Below, piece by piece: positions 1 to 8,002 of a stretch of 64,000 nucleotides of DNA (position 1 is the first letter of the stretch; every line of letters starts with the position of its first letter). The stretch lies in contig NZ_AWFH01000012.1 in assembly GCF_000682715.1 (NCBI RefSeq), positions 124,001 through 188,000 of the forward strand, read 5' to 3'. The stretch is from Hyphomonas atlantica corrig. GTDB taxonomy: Bacteria > Pseudomonadota > Alphaproteobacteria > Caulobacterales > Hyphomonadaceae. A program made the position numbers and the translations under genes. Below the pieces are notes generated by a model that was not told where the DNA came from, did not search any database, and worked only from the letters and a program-made list of their open reading frames with translations.

Positions 1-881
1 GCTGTGGCGCGCTTTTCCTCGGTACGGGCCTGATGAGCCGTATGGGCGTCAAAACCGTCTGGGTGTCGAACCCGACCTGGCCAAACCATCCGAATGTCGT
101 GCGCTTCATGGGTCTTGACGTGGCGGAATATCCCTATGCCGATCCGGAAACGGGCGAGCTGGACCTTGCGGCCATGATGGCCGGAATCGACAAGGCTGAG
201 CGCGGCGATGGCATCATTATTCAGGGGCCTTGCCACAACCCGACCGGCATCGACCTGACGGTGGATGACTGGAAAGCCGTTGGCGAACTGGTGAAGAAGA
301 AGGGCCTGTTCGCGATGTTGGACGTTGCCTATCACGGCTTCGCCAAAGGGCTGGATGAGGACGTGAAGGGCGTGCGTGCCTTCATCGATGCGGCCGGCGA
401 GGCGCTGATCTCCTATTCCTGTTCAAAGAATTTCGGGCTCTATCGTGAGCGAGCCGGGTGTTTCCTCGCGGTGGGAGAAACGGCCGAAGGCATCGCAGCC
501 GCGTCGACGCATGTGGCGGCGCTCGCCCGGGCCAGCTATTCCATGCCGCCGGCACATGGCGCGGCCATCGTGGCCACTATCCTGAACAATGCTGAACTGC
601 GCGCAGAGTGGGAAGCCGAGCTGACCCAGATGCGCGAGCGGATGATTTCCCTGCGCAAGGCGCTTGCGGACGCGCTGGTCGAGAAGACCGGGTCCAACCG
701 CCTCGGCGCAGTGGCAAACCAGAACGGCATGTTCAGCCAGTTGCCCTTGTCCAAGGACGGGATTACGGCGATGCGCGAAAAGAGCGGCCTTTACATGCCG
801 AACTCCGGACGGATCAATATTGCAGGCCTGAACCTGAAAGACATTCCGACCATCGCGGACATCATCGCCAGCGAAGCCTAG
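1..881 (+). CDS. Aromatic/aspartate amino acid aminotransferase (5' end cut off by window)
   Basis: The reading frame is open from base 3 through the window edge, so the N-terminal part is missing; the first visible residues (CGALFLGTGLMSR) match the GTGAL region just before the PLP-phosphate site of class I aminotransferases of the AspC/TyrB type. The motif SCSKNFGLYRERAG carries the Schiff-base lysine that binds PLP, and NPTGIDLT is the family's NPTG loop. These enzymes transfer the amino group between aromatic amino acids or aspartate and 2-oxoglutarate in the cytoplasm. Its stop codon overlaps the stop of the convergent thioesterase gene within the palindrome CTAG. Aspartate versus aromatic preference cannot be settled here. 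Confidence 0.9.
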   Translation, partial: CGALFLGTGLMSRMGVKTVWVSNPTWPNHPNVVRFMGLDVAEYPYADPETGELDLAAMMAGIDKAERGDGIIIQGPCHNPTGIDLTVDDWKAVGELVKKKGLFAMLDVAYHGFAKGLDEDVKGVRAFIDAAGEALISYSCSKNFGLYRERAGCFLAVGETAEGIAAASTHVAALARASYSMPPAHGAAIVATILNNAELRAEWEAELTQMRERMISLRKALADALVEKTGSNRLGAVANQNGMFSQLPLSKDGITAMREKSGLYMPNSGRINIAGLNLKDIPTIADIIASEA

Positions 882-1801
882 ATTTCCAGCCCCGGTGCGG
901 CCATCTCGCTCAGCCCCCGGATCATGTCCGGCGGAGCAGGGATGGCCTTGCGGGCGTCAAGGTCCAGCGTGATCGCCGTTGCCTGCATGGTGGCCCAAGG
1001 CTTTCCGTTGGCGGGATTCATCATCCAGTGAATCAGGTTGTGCGTCTTGCCCTGCGCTCCGCCGAATGATGTGTAGAGTTCGTACAGATCCCCGGCCACG
1101 GGCATGTCATGATACCGAAGCCGGTATTCCAGAACGGCAGCGCCCATGCGCAAATCCCCGGCGGACTCGGCAACCTTCTTGCGCCAATTGTAAAGGATGT
1201 TCGGAACAGAATCCGATGTGCGGCCCAGCATCCAATAGGGATACATGTGGCCATGCACGTCGAGATGCTGAGGTGGCACAGCGCCGCGCCCGGCCAATGG
1301 TGCGCCGACCTGCTTTACGCGGTCCAGCGTGATCTCACTGTGAGGCAGTCCGGGGGCTGACATATCGATTGAGCGCGGTGCGGATTCTTCTGGCGCGGTA
1401 TCTGTAACGTCGGGAATGGCCTGCCGCGTTCGGGAACTCCACGGGAAGGGTTTGCGCATGGTCGTGTCGACATGCAGCACACGTGTTCGCATGCAGGCGG
1501 CCAGGCTGCCATCGCCGTGGCGCAGTTCTTGATAGATCAGCGCGTCATCTTCGCCGGCTTCCAGAACGCAGCCATTCATGGTCAGCGGCCTGCCGGGCAG
1601 AACCTCCCGCACGAAGCGGATGTGCTGGTCTACCGGAATAATGGTCGACGGTGAATTCGCCCGGAAGGCGTGCGGCATGCCAAGGCTGGGCGCGAATGCC
1701 GCGAGCCCTTCCACCTGCTTCTCGACATAGACGCGCACATTCATGTGCCCCATCTCGTCGCAATCCCACTGATTGCAGCTCCCCCTCCACAATGTGATCA
1801 T
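878..1801 (-). CDS. Tandem hotdog-fold thioesterase family protein
   Basis: The protein is about 307 residues with two hotdog-type halves, each opening with a similar signature: WDCDEMGHMNVRVYVE near the N-terminus and QHLDVHGHMYPYWML in the second half. D/H-G-H-M segments of this kind are typical of 4HBT acyl-CoA thioesterases, which hydrolyse acyl-CoA to free acid and CoA. The chosen ATG (1801-1799) overlaps the TGA of the upstream Fur-family gene as ATGA, which indicates translational coupling; an ATG three codons upstream is possible but lies inside the upstream gene. The acyl substrate is unknown. Pairing with a zinc-type regulator has no obvious metabolic meaning and may be only an operon convenience. 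Confidence 0.75.
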   Translation of the reverse strand: MITLWRGSCNQWDCDEMGHMNVRVYVEKQVEGLAAFAPSLGMPHAFRANSPSTIIPVDQHIRFVREVLPGRPLTMNGCVLEAGEDDALIYQELRHGDGSLAACMRTRVLHVDTTMRKPFPWSSRTRQAIPDVTDTAPEESAPRSIDMSAPGLPHSEITLDRVKQVGAPLAGRGAVPPQHLDVHGHMYPYWMLGRTSDSVPNILYNWRKKVAESAGDLRMGAAVLEYRLRYHDMPVAGDLYELYTSFGGAQGKTHNLIHWMMNPANGKPWATMQATAITLDLDARKAIPAPPDMIRGLSEMAAPGLEI

Positions 1802-2277
1802 GCAGCGCAATCCCGGCAGGTGCCGCGAACTTCGATCACGGCGCGCGTCATGGTGAAGCCGGCCGCTTCGGTTTCGGCGCGCAGGGCCTTGTTGGTCGAG
1901 GTTGCGTGCAGCTCTTCTGCGGCGTTGCAGGAATTGCAGATCAGGAACACGGCTGAATGATTGTGGCTGGCATGGCCACAGGCCACATAGGCGTTCAGGC
2001 TTTCGATCTTGTGGGCGAGACCGGTTTCCTGAAGGAAATCAAGCGCGCGGTAGATGGTTGGCGGTTTGGCAGAGCCTTCTCCGTCCAGATTGTCCAGCAA
2101 ATCATACGCTTTCGCCGGTTCCGGGCTTTCCAGGAGCAGCCGGAGCACCTTGCGGCGAATTCGCGTCATTTTCAGTCCGCGACGCGCAACCAGCGTCTCT
2201 GCTTCGTTCAGGAAAGCGTCCACATCCTGCGGGCTGCAGGGCGTATTCGCGTGAAGAGGTGTGTCTGCGTGGGCCAT
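1798..2277 (-). CDS. zur: Fur-family regulator, Zur-like
   Basis: A 159-residue Fur-fold repressor. It has an N-terminal winged helix (PPTIYRALDFLQETGL is the recognition region) followed by a metal-binding dimerisation domain. Two CxxC pairs are visible (CNSC and CRDC), as is HASHNHSAVFLIC, which is the pattern for structural zinc in Zur and Fur proteins. Zur represses zinc uptake genes when zinc is plentiful. The frame stays open far upstream, but the ATG at 2277 gives a normal Fur length. The gene overlaps the thioesterase start by ATGA and is divergent from a MarR-like gene. The Zur label rests on the cysteine pattern; another Fur subgroup is possible. Confidence 0.75.
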   Translation of the reverse strand: MAHADTPLHANTPCSPQDVDAFLNEAETLVARRGLKMTRIRRKVLRLLLESPEPAKAYDLLDNLDGEGSAKPPTIYRALDFLQETGLAHKIESLNAYVACGHASHNHSAVFLICNSCNAAEELHATSTNKALRAETEAAGFTMTRAVIEVRGTCRDCAA

Positions 2278-2406
2278 GGCCGCAATGTCGTGTGTTTTGC
2301 CCTGAATGTGAAGGCCTCTGTCGTCAGCTTTCCCCGAGAACGCCTCTAGACGGAGTCTGCAAATCACCTGAGATTCTCCACAAAGGCGAACAACAAGGAA
2401 AATGAA

Positions 2407-2796
2407 ATGGCATTGTCGGAGCGTGAAGGACTGGAATTGTGGCGACGCGCTGTAACGGCGTCTGTCCGGTCTGATGCGCCGGACCTGACAGCGCGTCAGC
2501 AGGCCATTCTGATGACCATCGCGCTGACGCCCGGCCCGCACACGGTGCGAGGGCTCGCTGAACACCTCAACATTGCCAAGCCAGCCGTTACCCGGGCGCT
2601 GGACGCCCTGTCGCGTCTGGACTTCATCCGCCGCATCAAGGACGACACCGATCTCCGCAATATCTTTATTGAGCGCACACCGGCCGGTATGGCGTATTTG
2701 CGGACATTCTCTGGCCTTGTTCTTGCGGCAGCATCTGGCAAGGATGATCAGCAAATGGCGCCGAAGCATCGCGGGAACACAAATGCTGCTGCCTGA
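2407..2796 (+). CDS. MarR-like winged-helix regulator
   Basis: A 129-residue protein whose centre (LTARQQAILMTIALTPGPHT, then VRGLAEHLNIAKPAVTRAL) is a winged helix-turn-helix of the MarR type, followed by the wing (RRIKDDTDLRNIFIERT). MarR proteins are dimeric repressors or activators that often sense small phenolic or oxidative ligands. It lies 23 bases before an NlpC/P60 hydrolase gene and probably shares its transcript. It is divergent from the Zur-like gene, with about 130 bases between the two starts. The C-terminal tail is short and polar. No effector can be inferred. Confidence 0.7.
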   Translation: MALSEREGLELWRRAVTASVRSDAPDLTARQQAILMTIALTPGPHTVRGLAEHLNIAKPAVTRALDALSRLDFIRRIKDDTDLRNIFIERTPAGMAYLRTFSGLVLAAASGKDDQQMAPKHRGNTNAAA

Positions 2797-2819
2797 CGCG
2801 CCCGTATTCGGGAACAGGC

Positions 2820-3668
2820 ATGCCGACATTTGACGACAAGAGACTGAAGCGACCCGACGGCGAAGCAACAGCTTATCAGGTGACTGCAGGCGTGGTCGCC
2901 GTACGCCAGGCACCTCAGCCGGATGCCCGACTGGAAACGCAGGCCCTGCACGGGGAAATCGTCGACGTGTTCCGCGAGGAAGGCGAGTTTGGCTATGCGC
3001 AGTGTCGCCGCGACCGATATTGCGGATGGGTGCTGATGGAGGCGCTGTCTGCACCGACCTTGCCAGTTACCCACAAGATTATCTCGCCGCGCACGCATTG
3101 CTATAGCGAACCCGATCTCAAATCGGCCCCGCACTTCCTGTTGAGCCAGGGCGCACGGCTGTGTGTCAGCGGGACGGAAGGGGATTGGCTCCATTCCGAT
3201 CGCGGTGGATGGGTGCACAAGCGCCATGTGGCTCCTGTCGGAGCCCTTCAAGATGATCCGGTGGCGGAAGCCGAGCGATTTCTTGGCGCGCCTTACTTAT
3301 GGGGCGGACGCGAAAGCCTCGGGATTGATTGCACGGGACTGACCCAGCAGGCCTTCGAGGCCGTGGGAATCATGCTGCCGCGTGACAGCGACATGCAATA
3401 TGAATGGAGCGGGCAGGGCATCCCCGACTGGCGCGCGCCAAATGCCCTGCGGCGCGGTGATCTGTTCTTCTGGAAAGGCCATGTCGGGATCATGACCGAT
3501 AGCGAGCATTTGCTGCATGCCAATGCGTGGCACATGGCCGTGGCGGTCGAGCCGCTGGAATCTGCCGTGACCCGTATCGCAAACTATTACGCCGAGCCCA
3601 TTGGGGCCCGGCGCATAGACGTTTCTGCTGAAAGACGGCGCCAGCCTGACTGGTTGTCCAGCCAGTAG
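2820..3668 (+). CDS. NlpC/P60 family C40 peptidase with SH3-like region
   Basis: A 282-residue protein. Residues 15-140 look like one or two bacterial SH3 repeats (AVRQAPQPDARLETQALHGE; CGWVLMEAL), and residues 145-265 form an NlpC/P60 papain-like domain. The catalytic Cys171 is in GIDCTGLTQ, His221 is in KGHVGIM, and a further polar site is near His233 (LLHANAWHM). Such enzymes cleave D-glutamyl to diamino acid bonds in peptidoglycan stem peptides. No signal peptide is evident, so it may act in the cytoplasm on recycled muropeptides. It follows the MarR-like gene closely. Confidence 0.85.
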   Translation: MPTFDDKRLKRPDGEATAYQVTAGVVAVRQAPQPDARLETQALHGEIVDVFREEGEFGYAQCRRDRYCGWVLMEALSAPTLPVTHKIISPRTHCYSEPDLKSAPHFLLSQGARLCVSGTEGDWLHSDRGGWVHKRHVAPVGALQDDPVAEAERFLGAPYLWGGRESLGIDCTGLTQQAFEAVGIMLPRDSDMQYEWSGQGIPDWRAPNALRRGDLFFWKGHVGIMTDSEHLLHANAWHMAVAVEPLESAVTRIANYYAEPIGARRIDVSAERRRQPDWLSSQ

Positions 3669-3671
3669 CGC

Positions 3672-3695
3672 AGAAGACGGTCTTATTCGTCTTCT
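3672..3695 (+). terminator. Candidate terminator after the NlpC/P60 gene
   Basis: An 8-bp stem AGAAGACG (3672-3679) pairs with CGTCTTCT (3688-3695) around an 8-base loop, followed by a pyrimidine-rich tract. It sits three bases after the hydrolase stop and overlaps the last codons of the convergent cytochrome gene, so part of its sequence is constrained by coding. Confidence 0.45.
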
Positions 3696-4558
3696 TCTTC
3701 AGTCTCTGTCGGTGCAATTTCTTCAAAAGCGTCTTCAGCTGTCTCGGTTGCTGCATCAGCGCTTTCTTCGACGGCCTCGGCAACTTCATCAGGAATGGTG
3801 ACGGTTTCGCCAACATCGCCGTCATTCGGGCCGGTGCCATCAACGGAGTCAACCGTTTCAACTTCGCCCGTCGCAAGCGTCGGGTTATCCATGTCGTCCA
3901 CACCGTCTACGGGCAGCGCGGCGTCTACGGCATCGCCTTCAGCCGTCTCTTCGCCCTCAGCCGGAAGCGGCTCGGGGAAGGCAGGAGGGTTGTCGGTGTA
4001 AGAGGCCAGATAGGCGATCACGTTGATGCGGTCGTCATCGCGGCGCAGGCCAGCGAACGACATTGTTGTGCCGCGGGCGTAGCCGGCTGGATTGTAGAGC
4101 CACTCATTGAGCGCCTCATAGGTCCATTCTCCGTCCATGCCGGAAAGGGCAGCGGAGTAGGCAAAACCATCATGGTGGGCTTTTTCAGCGCCGACCGTGT
4201 TGTAAAGGTTCGGGCCGGTGCCGTTGGCGCCGCCCTGGTCGATGGTGTGGCAGGTGGTGCACTTGCCTTTGAAGGTGCGTTCGCCGCGGGCAACGTCAGC
4301 ATTTGCGAGCAGCAGGCCGAGGTCGAATACCTCTTCCTCTTCGCCGCCGGAGCCGCCTGCATCTGCAACTTCGACACAATATGCAAATTGCTCACACATT
4401 TTTTCTGACATCGAGGCCGGTTCGGCGTGCTCTTCGCCGTGATGGCCGCCATCGCTTCCATGGCTGAACACGATGCTGGATAGCGTCTGCAGGGCGAAGA
4501 CTCCGAGTGCCGTCGCAATCAGCGCACCGAAAATCTTGTTGAGACCGAGTTCTCCCAT
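3683..4558 (-). CDS. Membrane-anchored cytochrome c2-type protein with acidic tail
   Basis: The protein is 291 residues from the ATG at 4558, which has an AAGGA ribosome site about 8 bases upstream; an ATG 10 codons earlier lacks this. Residues 8-30 form an uncleaved membrane anchor. A mono-haem cytochrome c domain follows at roughly 85-190, with the haem motif CTTCH (100-104) and Met166 in GTTMSFAG as sixth ligand. It should carry electrons between the bc1 complex and terminal oxidases on the periplasmic face. Two oddities are Cys55 and Cys61 ahead of the haem domain and a tail of about 95 residues (196-291) made almost wholly of Glu, Asp, Ala, Thr and Val. Confidence 0.88.
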   Translation of the reverse strand: MGELGLNKIFGALIATALGVFALQTLSSIVFSHGSDGGHHGEEHAEPASMSEKMCEQFAYCVEVADAGGSGGEEEEVFDLGLLLANADVARGERTFKGKCTTCHTIDQGGANGTGPNLYNTVGAEKAHHDGFAYSAALSGMDGEWTYEALNEWLYNPAGYARGTTMSFAGLRRDDDRINVIAYLASYTDNPPAFPEPLPAEGEETAEGDAVDAALPVDGVDDMDNPTLATGEVETVDSVDGTGPNDGDVGETVTIPDEVAEAVEESADAATETAEDAFEEIAPTETEEEDE

Positions 4559-4719
4559 GGAGGTATTCCTTCGAATCTGTCTGGTCATACGTCTTGGCGC
4601 GGGCTTATTGGCACGCTAACGGGAAGCAGACAATATAAAGGGTGTGCGTCATAGGGGCTTCCCCCTTTCGTCGCGGCGATCCGACGCACATTAAATCCAC
4701 GAAAAGGGGCCTCCAACCC

Positions 4720-5556
4720 ATGACCGGCAAAATCGCGTACCAGGGTGAACCTGGCGCAAACTCTCACATCGCTTGCAATGATGCCTATCCGGATCTCGAA
4801 CCGTTGCCATGCCGCACGTTCGAGGACTGTTTTGCTGCTGTGGAGCGTGGTGAGGCTGAATTGGCGATGATTCCGGTCGAAAACACGATTGCTGGCCGTG
4901 TGGGCGATATCCACTACCTGCTGCCCAATACCGAATTGCAGATTGTCGCCGAGTATTACCTGCCGATCCGGTTCCAGCTGATGGCCCTGAAGGGCACGAA
5001 ACTGGAGGCTGTGAAAAAGGCCCGCTCCCACATCATGGGGCTTGGCCAGTGCCGCAATTTCCTGCGCGCGCACGGCATTGATTCGGTCACAGCAGCGGAT
5101 ACCGCCGGCGCCGCGCGAGAGGTTGCCGAGCTTGGTGATCCATCTATTGCGGCCATTGCGCCAAGACTTGCGGCAGAGGTGTATGGGCTCGAAATCCTCG
5201 CCGAGGACATTGAAGACGCTGCTCACAACACCACCCGCTTCATCATCATGTCGAAGGAGCATTCCGACATTGAAGCGCAGGATGGCCCCGCCAAGACGGC
5301 GTTCATGTTCGAGGTCCGCAACATTCCAGCGGCGCTTTACAAGGTAATGGGTGGGTTCGCGACGAACGGCATCAACATGACCAAGCTGGAAAGCTATATG
5401 GTTGGCGGCTCATTCACGGCGACGCTGTTCTATGCAGAGATCGAGGGTCATCCGGACGAGCGGCATGTGCAACTTGCGCTCGAAGAGCTGGGCTTTTTCT
5501 CGCAATCGCTGAAAATCCTGGGCGTGTTCCCGAGCACCGAACACATCGCCGATTAG
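4720..5556 (+). CDS. pheA: Prephenate dehydratase
   Basis: A 278-residue monofunctional P-protein that converts prephenate to phenylpyruvate in phenylalanine synthesis. The catalytic domain starts with AYQGEPGANSH and contains NTTRFIIM, which includes the TRF catalytic motif. The C-terminal ACT domain (about 190-270, LESYMVGGSF) binds phenylalanine for feedback control; the classic ESRP is ESYM here. The start at 4720 fits the family's N-terminus; longer alternatives read into the upstream region. The stop overlaps the stop of the convergent LysR gene by three bases. Confidence 0.95.
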   Translation: MTGKIAYQGEPGANSHIACNDAYPDLEPLPCRTFEDCFAAVERGEAELAMIPVENTIAGRVGDIHYLLPNTELQIVAEYYLPIRFQLMALKGTKLEAVKKARSHIMGLGQCRNFLRAHGIDSVTAADTAGAAREVAELGDPSIAAIAPRLAAEVYGLEILAEDIEDAAHNTTRFIIMSKEHSDIEAQDGPAKTAFMFEVRNIPAALYKVMGGFATNGINMTKLESYMVGGSFTATLFYAEIEGHPDERHVQLALEELGFFSQSLKILGVFPSTEHIAD

Positions 5557-6446
5557 CACTGGTCGATTGCGTCCTTGAGAATATCGGTCACATGATCGGC
5601 GAAGAGCTTCGTCTTTCCGCGCAAGCGACCGGCGGTCCAGACGCAGTTTATGGGCAGACGATCCAGTTCCCAGTCCGGCAGGATCGGCACAAGCTGACCG
5701 TCATTGACGCAGTCCGCGACGAGCCAGTTCGGCGCCAGCAGGATACCGAGCCCCGCTTGTGCCGCTTGTAGCAGATTGTCGCCGCCTGACGCCGCGAATG
5801 GCCCATCGACGCGAACCGTGACGGATTCCTCGCCCCGCCTGAGGGTCCAGTCGGAGTAGAGGCCTTTTCTGAACAGAACCGCATCATGCTGTTCCAGATC
5901 GGACGGTGTCTGCGGTGTACCGCGTTTTGCGAGATAATCAGGCGAGGCCCAGAGTGAGCGGGGAGACTCGGCCAGTTTCCGCATCATCAGGCGCGAGTCC
6001 CGCAGGTGGCCAAAGCGAAACGCCAGATCGATGGCTTCCTCCACCAGATCCGTCAGGGCGTCGTCGGAGATAATGTCGAACCGGATACGCGGATATTTTT
6101 CGAGAAAGGGCGGAATGGCTGGCAGGATGATCCGGCGGGCAAATGAGTTCGAACAGGAAATTCGCAGCAATCCGACGGGTTCATGCTGAAGGCCGCGTGC
6201 CTCGGCTTCGGCGGCTTCGTAATCAGAGATCAGTTCGATCGCGCGGCGGTAGAAGCGCTCTCCGGCTTCGGTCAGGCTGAGCGCGCGCGTGGTGCGCTGG
6301 AACAGCGTAACGTCCAGCTGCGCTTCCAGGTCCTGGATGCGGCGCGAGACGGTTGGTTGCCCAACTCCGAGCGCTGTGGCGGCTTTGGAGAAATTGCCCG
6401 CTTCAGCTACGCGAACGAACAGGCGCATTGCGTCGATACGGTCCAT
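5553..6446 (-). CDS. LysR-family transcriptional regulator
   Basis: A 297-residue LysR-type regulator. The N-terminal helix-turn-helix is clear (FVRVAEAGNFSKAATALGVG, then QPTVSRRIQDLE), and the remaining part is a periplasmic-binding-protein-like effector domain. It is divergent from the DoxX-YHS gene pair, with a perfect 14-bp palindrome in the shared spacer, so it most likely controls those genes and itself. The sequence resembles the broad group annotated as AaeR/YafC-like, often linked to redox or aldehyde stress, but the effector cannot be named from sequence. Confidence 0.92.
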   Translation of the reverse strand: MDRIDAMRLFVRVAEAGNFSKAATALGVGQPTVSRRIQDLEAQLDVTLFQRTTRALSLTEAGERFYRRAIELISDYEAAEAEARGLQHEPVGLLRISCSNSFARRIILPAIPPFLEKYPRIRFDIISDDALTDLVEEAIDLAFRFGHLRDSRLMMRKLAESPRSLWASPDYLAKRGTPQTPSDLEQHDAVLFRKGLYSDWTLRRGEESVTVRVDGPFAASGGDNLLQAAQAGLGILLAPNWLVADCVNDGQLVPILPDWELDRLPINCVWTAGRLRGKTKLFADHVTDILKDAIDQC

Positions 6447-6518
6447 CTGACCCCTCCCGGCATGACAGAACCCTATTTAGGGACGCCCATCGAGATTCGC
6501 GAGGGCAGGGCGAAAATT

Positions 6519-6532
6519 CACGAAATTTCGTG
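6519..6532. promoter_or_regulatory. Palindromic operator between lysR and doxX genes
   Basis: CACGAAATTTCGTG is a perfect 14-bp palindrome in the 183-base spacer, 73 bases from the LysR start and 98 bases from the DoxX start. Position and symmetry fit a LysR dimer site. Confidence 0.55.
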
Positions 6533-6629
6533 CGCCTGCTCACATAAAAGTGGGCAGGGCTCACACCCCATTGTTTTGAAAGAGAGCAGGAAGCGTGGGA
6601 CAACCTCCGCCTCAAAGGGAGGACGCACA

Positions 6630-7133
6630 ATGTCTGGTTTGGTCAAAAAATACGCGCCGGTCGCCTACGCATTAATTGCGGGCGCCGTGTTTCTGGACAG
6701 TCTGCGCTTCAAATTCACAAATGCGCCGGAAACGCAGGTCATTTTCGGTAAGCTGGATGGGTGGGCCGCAAGTTTCGGCGCGAGCGGGCTTTTCACGCAG
6801 ACAGGCCTGTTCAGCCAATATGTGATCGGGACTGCCGAGCTGGTGGCGTCGGTCTTGTTGCTGCTCGGAATTGTGCCCGTGCTTCGCCGGCTTCAGACGC
6901 TTGGGGCATTGATTGCCGTTGCCGTCATGTCAGGCGCCGTCAGTTTTCATCTGTTTACGCCGCTGGGCATTGATCCGAACAATGATGGCGGCGGCTTGTT
7001 CGCCATGGCCGTCACTGTCTGGCTGGCCTCGATTGCCTATCTCGTTTTTCATCGCAAGACGCTCATCTCGATCGTGACCGGTATTGGTCGGGCCATACTG
7101 CCCGGCCTTTCGACCGGATCTGACACGGCGTGA
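6630..7133 (+). CDS. DoxX-like integral membrane protein
   Basis: A 167-residue protein with four predicted membrane helices (about 9-29, 57-82, 91-110 and 123-143), the size and topology of the DoxX family. DoxX-type proteins associate with redox and detoxification systems in the membrane, but their reaction is not settled. The ATG at 6630 has a strong upstream AAAGGGAGG ribosome site; a much longer frame runs back through the LysR gene and is not used. It is divergent from the LysR gene and 28 bases ahead of a YHS-domain gene, so it probably forms a LysR-controlled operon. Confidence 0.8.
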   Translation: MSGLVKKYAPVAYALIAGAVFLDSLRFKFTNAPETQVIFGKLDGWAASFGASGLFTQTGLFSQYVIGTAELVASVLLLLGIVPVLRRLQTLGALIAVAVMSGAVSFHLFTPLGIDPNNDGGGLFAMAVTVWLASIAYLVFHRKTLISIVTGIGRAILPGLSTGSDTA

Positions 7134-7161
7134 TGGCCAAACGCACTACAGGAGGTTTTCC

Positions 7162-7620
7162 ATGAAACTACGTGCCATGATCATCGCGGCCACGGTCGCA
7201 GGCGCGCCAATGCTGGTGACTGCTCCGGCTGCTTATGCCGAACCGCCAATCTATACTGGCGTGTTCTCAAATACAGCGCTTCAGGGCCATGACCCCGTCG
7301 CCTATTTCGCCGAAGGAAAGCCGGTGAAGGGGCGGGATGAATTCACGACGGAGTATATGGGCGCCCAGTTCAAGTTCGCCAGCGCGGACAACCGGGATGC
7401 GTTCCTTGCAGATCCTGAAGCCTACGCACCCCAGTATGGCGGTTACTGTGCCTGGGCGATGGCAGATGGTAAGCACGCCAAGGGAGATGCGCGATATTGG
7501 AAGATTGTCGATGGCAAGCTCTATCTGAACTACAACAAGAACATCCAGAAAAAGTGGGACGCGGATATTCCGGGCTTTATCGAAAAGGCCAATTCAGAGT
7601 GGGCGGCGATTAATGAATGA
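7162..7620 (+). CDS. Secreted YHS-domain protein
   Basis: A 152-residue protein with a signal peptide (1-26, cleavage after AYA) and a YHS-type domain: LQGHDPVAYF, then FKFASADNRDAFLADPEAYA, then GGYCAWAM. YHS domains often bind metal through Cys and His, and related exported proteins are annotated as YHS/tat-pathway proteins linked to metal or redox handling. The ATG follows a near-ideal GGAGG. It is the second gene after the DoxX-like gene. No enzyme activity can be assigned. Confidence 0.85.
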   Translation: MKLRAMIIAATVAGAPMLVTAPAAYAEPPIYTGVFSNTALQGHDPVAYFAEGKPVKGRDEFTTEYMGAQFKFASADNRDAFLADPEAYAPQYGGYCAWAMADGKHAKGDARYWKIVDGKLYLNYNKNIQKKWDADIPGFIEKANSEWAAINE

Positions 7621-7820
7621 GGCCGCGCGACTCATTGGTTAATCTGATGTCGGTTGATACCGATGGCCAGTCGGCAAATGGGATAGCCGCCAAGCCTCGG
7701 GATTTGCAGGCATTTTCCGACTTCCCCGGGAGTCGCCTGAGGCGCGGGAGAAAAACGCCCGGTAAACGCGGTGCGAAAAGAAATGCCACAATATTCCGGT
7801 AGGCTGTGCTTAGGATCTTT

Positions 7821-7932
7821 GGGGGGACAGACCGGCCCGTGATCAGTTCAGTCTGCGCAATCCGGAGGGCACTCGATGCCGTTTGCCGCCGGTCTGCCAG
7901 CGCCCCCGCATCCAGGCGATGCGGGGGTTTTT
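7821..7932 (+). ncRNA. Candidate structured small RNA with its own terminator
   Basis: The gap 7621-8002 holds no gene of normal size. Within it, CAGACCGGC (7828-7836) pairs perfectly with GCCGGTCTG (7888-7896), closing a 51-base interior that contains GGCA-CTCGA-TGCC (7868-7880). A strong Rho-independent terminator follows at 7903-7932. A possible -10 (TAGGAT, 7811-7816) would start a transcript near 7822, about 110 bases long. GGAGGG (7864-7869) followed six bases later by ATG (7876) opens a 22-codon frame that ends at 7944, beyond the terminator. It matches no RNA family I can recognise (not SRP RNA, tmRNA or 6S as far as I can tell). Confidence 0.5.
7903..7932 (+). terminator. Rho-independent terminator
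   Basis: CCCCCGCAT (7903-7911) and ATGCGGGGG (7919-7927) form a 9-bp stem with a 7-base loop, followed by TTTTT. No protein gene of normal size ends just before it, which implies a separate small transcript. Confidence 0.8.
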
Positions 7933-7953
7933 CATGCGCTGTAGTTGGGCATT

Positions 7954-7980
7954 AAAAAACGGGCGGAGGGCCCGCCCGTT
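7954..7980 (-). terminator. Terminator of the histone H1-like gene
   Basis: AACGGGCGG (7958-7966) pairs with CCGCCCGTT (7972-7980) around a 5-base loop; on the minus strand it is followed by a run of six T. It lies 23 bases beyond the stop of the minus-strand histone-like gene. Confidence 0.85.
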
Positions 7981-8002
7981 CCTGACACTGATGGCCGCAA
8001 GC

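Noticed and set aside
2278-3054. N-terminal extension of the Zur-like gene
   Set aside because: The frame is open but would cover the divergent MarR-like gene and give a Fur protein more than twice the normal length; the ATG at 2277 starts the family domain.
7821-7932. Known RNA families (SRP RNA, tmRNA, 6S) for the 7.8 kb RNA
   Set aside because: The SRP GGAA-type loop motif, the tmRNA tRNA-like ends and the long 6S central bubble are not visible; it is left as an unassigned candidate.
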